From the IMG/VR virus record IMGVR_UViG_3300025276_000037, positions 1-58,941 of that record: 58,941 nucleotides of DNA. The stretch is one strand, 5' to 3'. Numbering within the stretch: the first letter of the stretch is position 1; each line of letters starts with the position of its first letter. Positions 58,014-58,941 of this stretch are shown in pieces. Below the pieces are notes generated by a model that saw nothing but the letters and a program-made list of their open reading frames with translations, made no database searches and was not told where the DNA came from. The DNA comes from a virus. The position numbers and the translations under genes were made by a program.

Positions 58014-58608
58014 AGATTGTGTCGTCTTCTTCACCAAATGCTTCAGTTATACTGAGAGGTTTGCTTTCAACAACTACTGCGTCTTCTATTTCTTCGGGGT
58101 TTACGAGTTTTTCTAACTTACCACGCAGTTTCTCGCGTAGGTCGTCACTTGATTGGTGGGTAATCGTCACTTCTGACTTCTCTGCGAATAGTCCTACGTC
58201 CGATACCTTGCCTAGTAGCTCTAAAGCACGTAGCCGTATCTTGGCATCAGGGTTCTCCGTCTCTAGCACTAGCTTGTTGGTTACTAGGTGCCTTATATGC
58301 ACAGAGTTTGTAACCACGGATTGGCCGAATTCAGTAAGTATACTGTCAGTTATTATAAGAGAAGCTGGGCGTAGTTTCGCCATGTTTGTAGGGGTAGCCT
58401 TCTTGGAAGTGTGTACAGGGTTACCTGCATAGGCAGTGGCTAATGCTGCGGCTGTGTCTTTATCTTCCTTAGTAGGTTCTATGTCCAACCCATGCTCCGC
58501 TAGGAATAGCGCCGTATTAGCAGCCGCACTCGCCGAAAGCGTGAGGTCGGTAAAAGGATTGTCATCCGAAATAGGCACGCCTAGTTCAGGTTCAATAGAT
58601 AAAGTCAT
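58000..58608 (-). CDS. terS: Terminase small subunit
   Basis: 202 residues, the first gene of the late block. Helical centre (LIITDSILTEFGQSVVTNSV, LVTNKLVLETENPDAKIRLR) with an acidic N-terminal and an acidic C-terminal tail (EAFGEEDDTIYDDD). The length, the helical DNA-binding-like core and the direct junction with terL support the call. It would recognise the packaging site. No Shine-Dalgarno is obvious; the ATG lies about 30 bases from the predicted late promoter. Confidence 0.78.
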   Translation of the reverse strand: MTLSIEPELGVPISDDNPFTDLTLSASAAANTALFLAEHGLDIEPTKEDKDTAAALATAYAGNPVHTSKKATPTNMAKLRPASLIITDSILTEFGQSVVTNSVHIRHLVTNKLVLETENPDAKIRLRALELLGKVSDVGLFAEKSEVTITHQSSDDLREKLRGKLEKLVNPEEIEDAVVVESKPLSITEAFGEEDDTIYDDD

Positions 58609-58941
58609 AATGTTTCGCAGGTGTTAACCAGTTTCCACAAATATACTACAAAAATTTTTTTTGTCCAGCGAATTACAACGCAGGGGGGCTTCGTACCACA
58701 AATTAAAAAGTGGTACTCCAAATAGGGCATTTAAAGGGCTAGCTTTTGTAAAGAGACCTCTGCTAGCAGCGGTCTTACAGAATTCAAACAAGCACGTTAC
58801 TCGGGTAAAAAGGGGTACTTACGTGCTTATGGGGTGGTTAAAAAGTAACCAGAAACGTATGGATTTGAGAAAAAAACGATTTATTCGTGTAAATTAGGAT
58901 TATACAGACACGCGGGACTCCGCACTGTGAGGCGGGGGGAG
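58609..58941. other. Non-coding right end with inverted repeats
   Basis: 333 bases without a convincing gene. It contains the late promoter and inverted repeats GTACCAC/GTGGTAC (58693-58699 and 58710-58716), AAGCACGT/ACGTGCTT (58790-58797 and 58821-58828) and GGTTA/TAACC (58836-58840 and 58846-58850), plus two GCTAGC palindromes (58739-58744 and 58762-58767). The hairpins and position beside terS make it a candidate packaging or control region. Confidence 0.55.
58640..58667 (-). promoter_or_regulatory. Probable late promoter
   Basis: On the minus strand TGGACA (58667-58662) and TATATT (58645-58640) are 16 bases apart, with an A/T tract between. This is close to the sigma70 consensus and lies just upstream of the first late gene. 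It is the only good promoter seen for the 44-kb late block, so it may drive most of it. Confidence 0.6.

Noticed and set aside
58661-58897. Plus-strand frame of 78 codons starting at TTG
   Set aside because: No ribosome site, a rare start, no recognisable pattern, and it covers the inverted-repeat region and the late promoter.
1-58941. tRNA genes or phage RNA polymerase
   Set aside because: No cloverleaf sequence with a TTCGAATC-type arm and no T7- or N4-type polymerase motifs were noticed by eye; a tRNA scan could still find one.

Overview
This window is most of the genome of a tailed double-stranded DNA bacteriophage, and no bacterial chromosomal genes are visible. Terminase, portal, scaffold, HK97-type capsid, connector proteins and very large internal-virion-type proteins are all recognisable. 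No sheath, tail-tube or tape-measure gene is seen. Together with the connector and internal-protein order, this points to a short-tailed (podovirus-like) particle; that is an inference. Signal peptides, a murein peptidase and holin-like proteins fit a Gram-negative host. Several small families (YxKxGGKV proteins, the NDVCV-type secreted protein, giant repeat proteins) resemble those I associate with environmental and marine phages. No integrase, repressor, RNA polymerase, tRNA, IS element or CRISPR array was found, so a lytic lifestyle is likely but not proven.

Layout: positions 1-14196 hold a tightly packed plus-strand early/replication block. It starts with the tail of an upstream gene and a von Willebrand A/metallopeptidase protein, then small unknowns, a secreted Rap1a/Tai-like protein and a VRR-NUC nuclease. 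These are followed by a family A DNA polymerase, a zinc-finger protein, a phage CsrA, a Cas4/RecB-like nuclease, an HNH-like protein and an SNF2-type helicase. A good sigma70-like promoter (9009-9037) precedes a second group: a conserved unknown, a helix-turn-helix protein, a four-Cys protein and a T7 gp2.5-like ssDNA-binding protein. After a terminator come a primase-polymerase/helicase and a small conserved protein. The block ends in a strong hairpin terminator (14275-14316) between the two convergent transcription units.

Positions 14315-58608 form one long minus-strand late region, read from right to left. In transcription order it runs: terminase small and large subunits, portal, a small protein, a GroES-like co-chaperonin, scaffold, two structural proteins, and the major capsid followed by a terminator. 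Next come decoration-type proteins, four small Lys/Gly-rich proteins, connector/adaptor proteins, fibre-like proteins, a lysis/secreted module, a tail-hub-like protein and a fibre. The last genes encode a 151-residue protein and four very large proteins (3829, 697, 690 and 2170 residues). That end resembles in position the T7 gp13-gp16 internal core block; the 2170-residue protein carries a zincin metallopeptidase signature. A probable late promoter (58640-58667) lies in a non-coding region rich in inverted repeats at the right end.

Working together: the early block makes replication proteins, four nuclease-like proteins and regulators. The phage CsrA is the most unusual regulator, because GGA motifs typical of CsrA targets sit in several phage ribosome-binding sites, including a small hairpin directly on the helicase start. 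The late block builds the particle with its own co-chaperonin and loads it with giant proteins that are probably injected. The short KGGKV-like motif that recurs across the small basic proteins and the giant proteins is the most intriguing unexplained pattern in the virion part.
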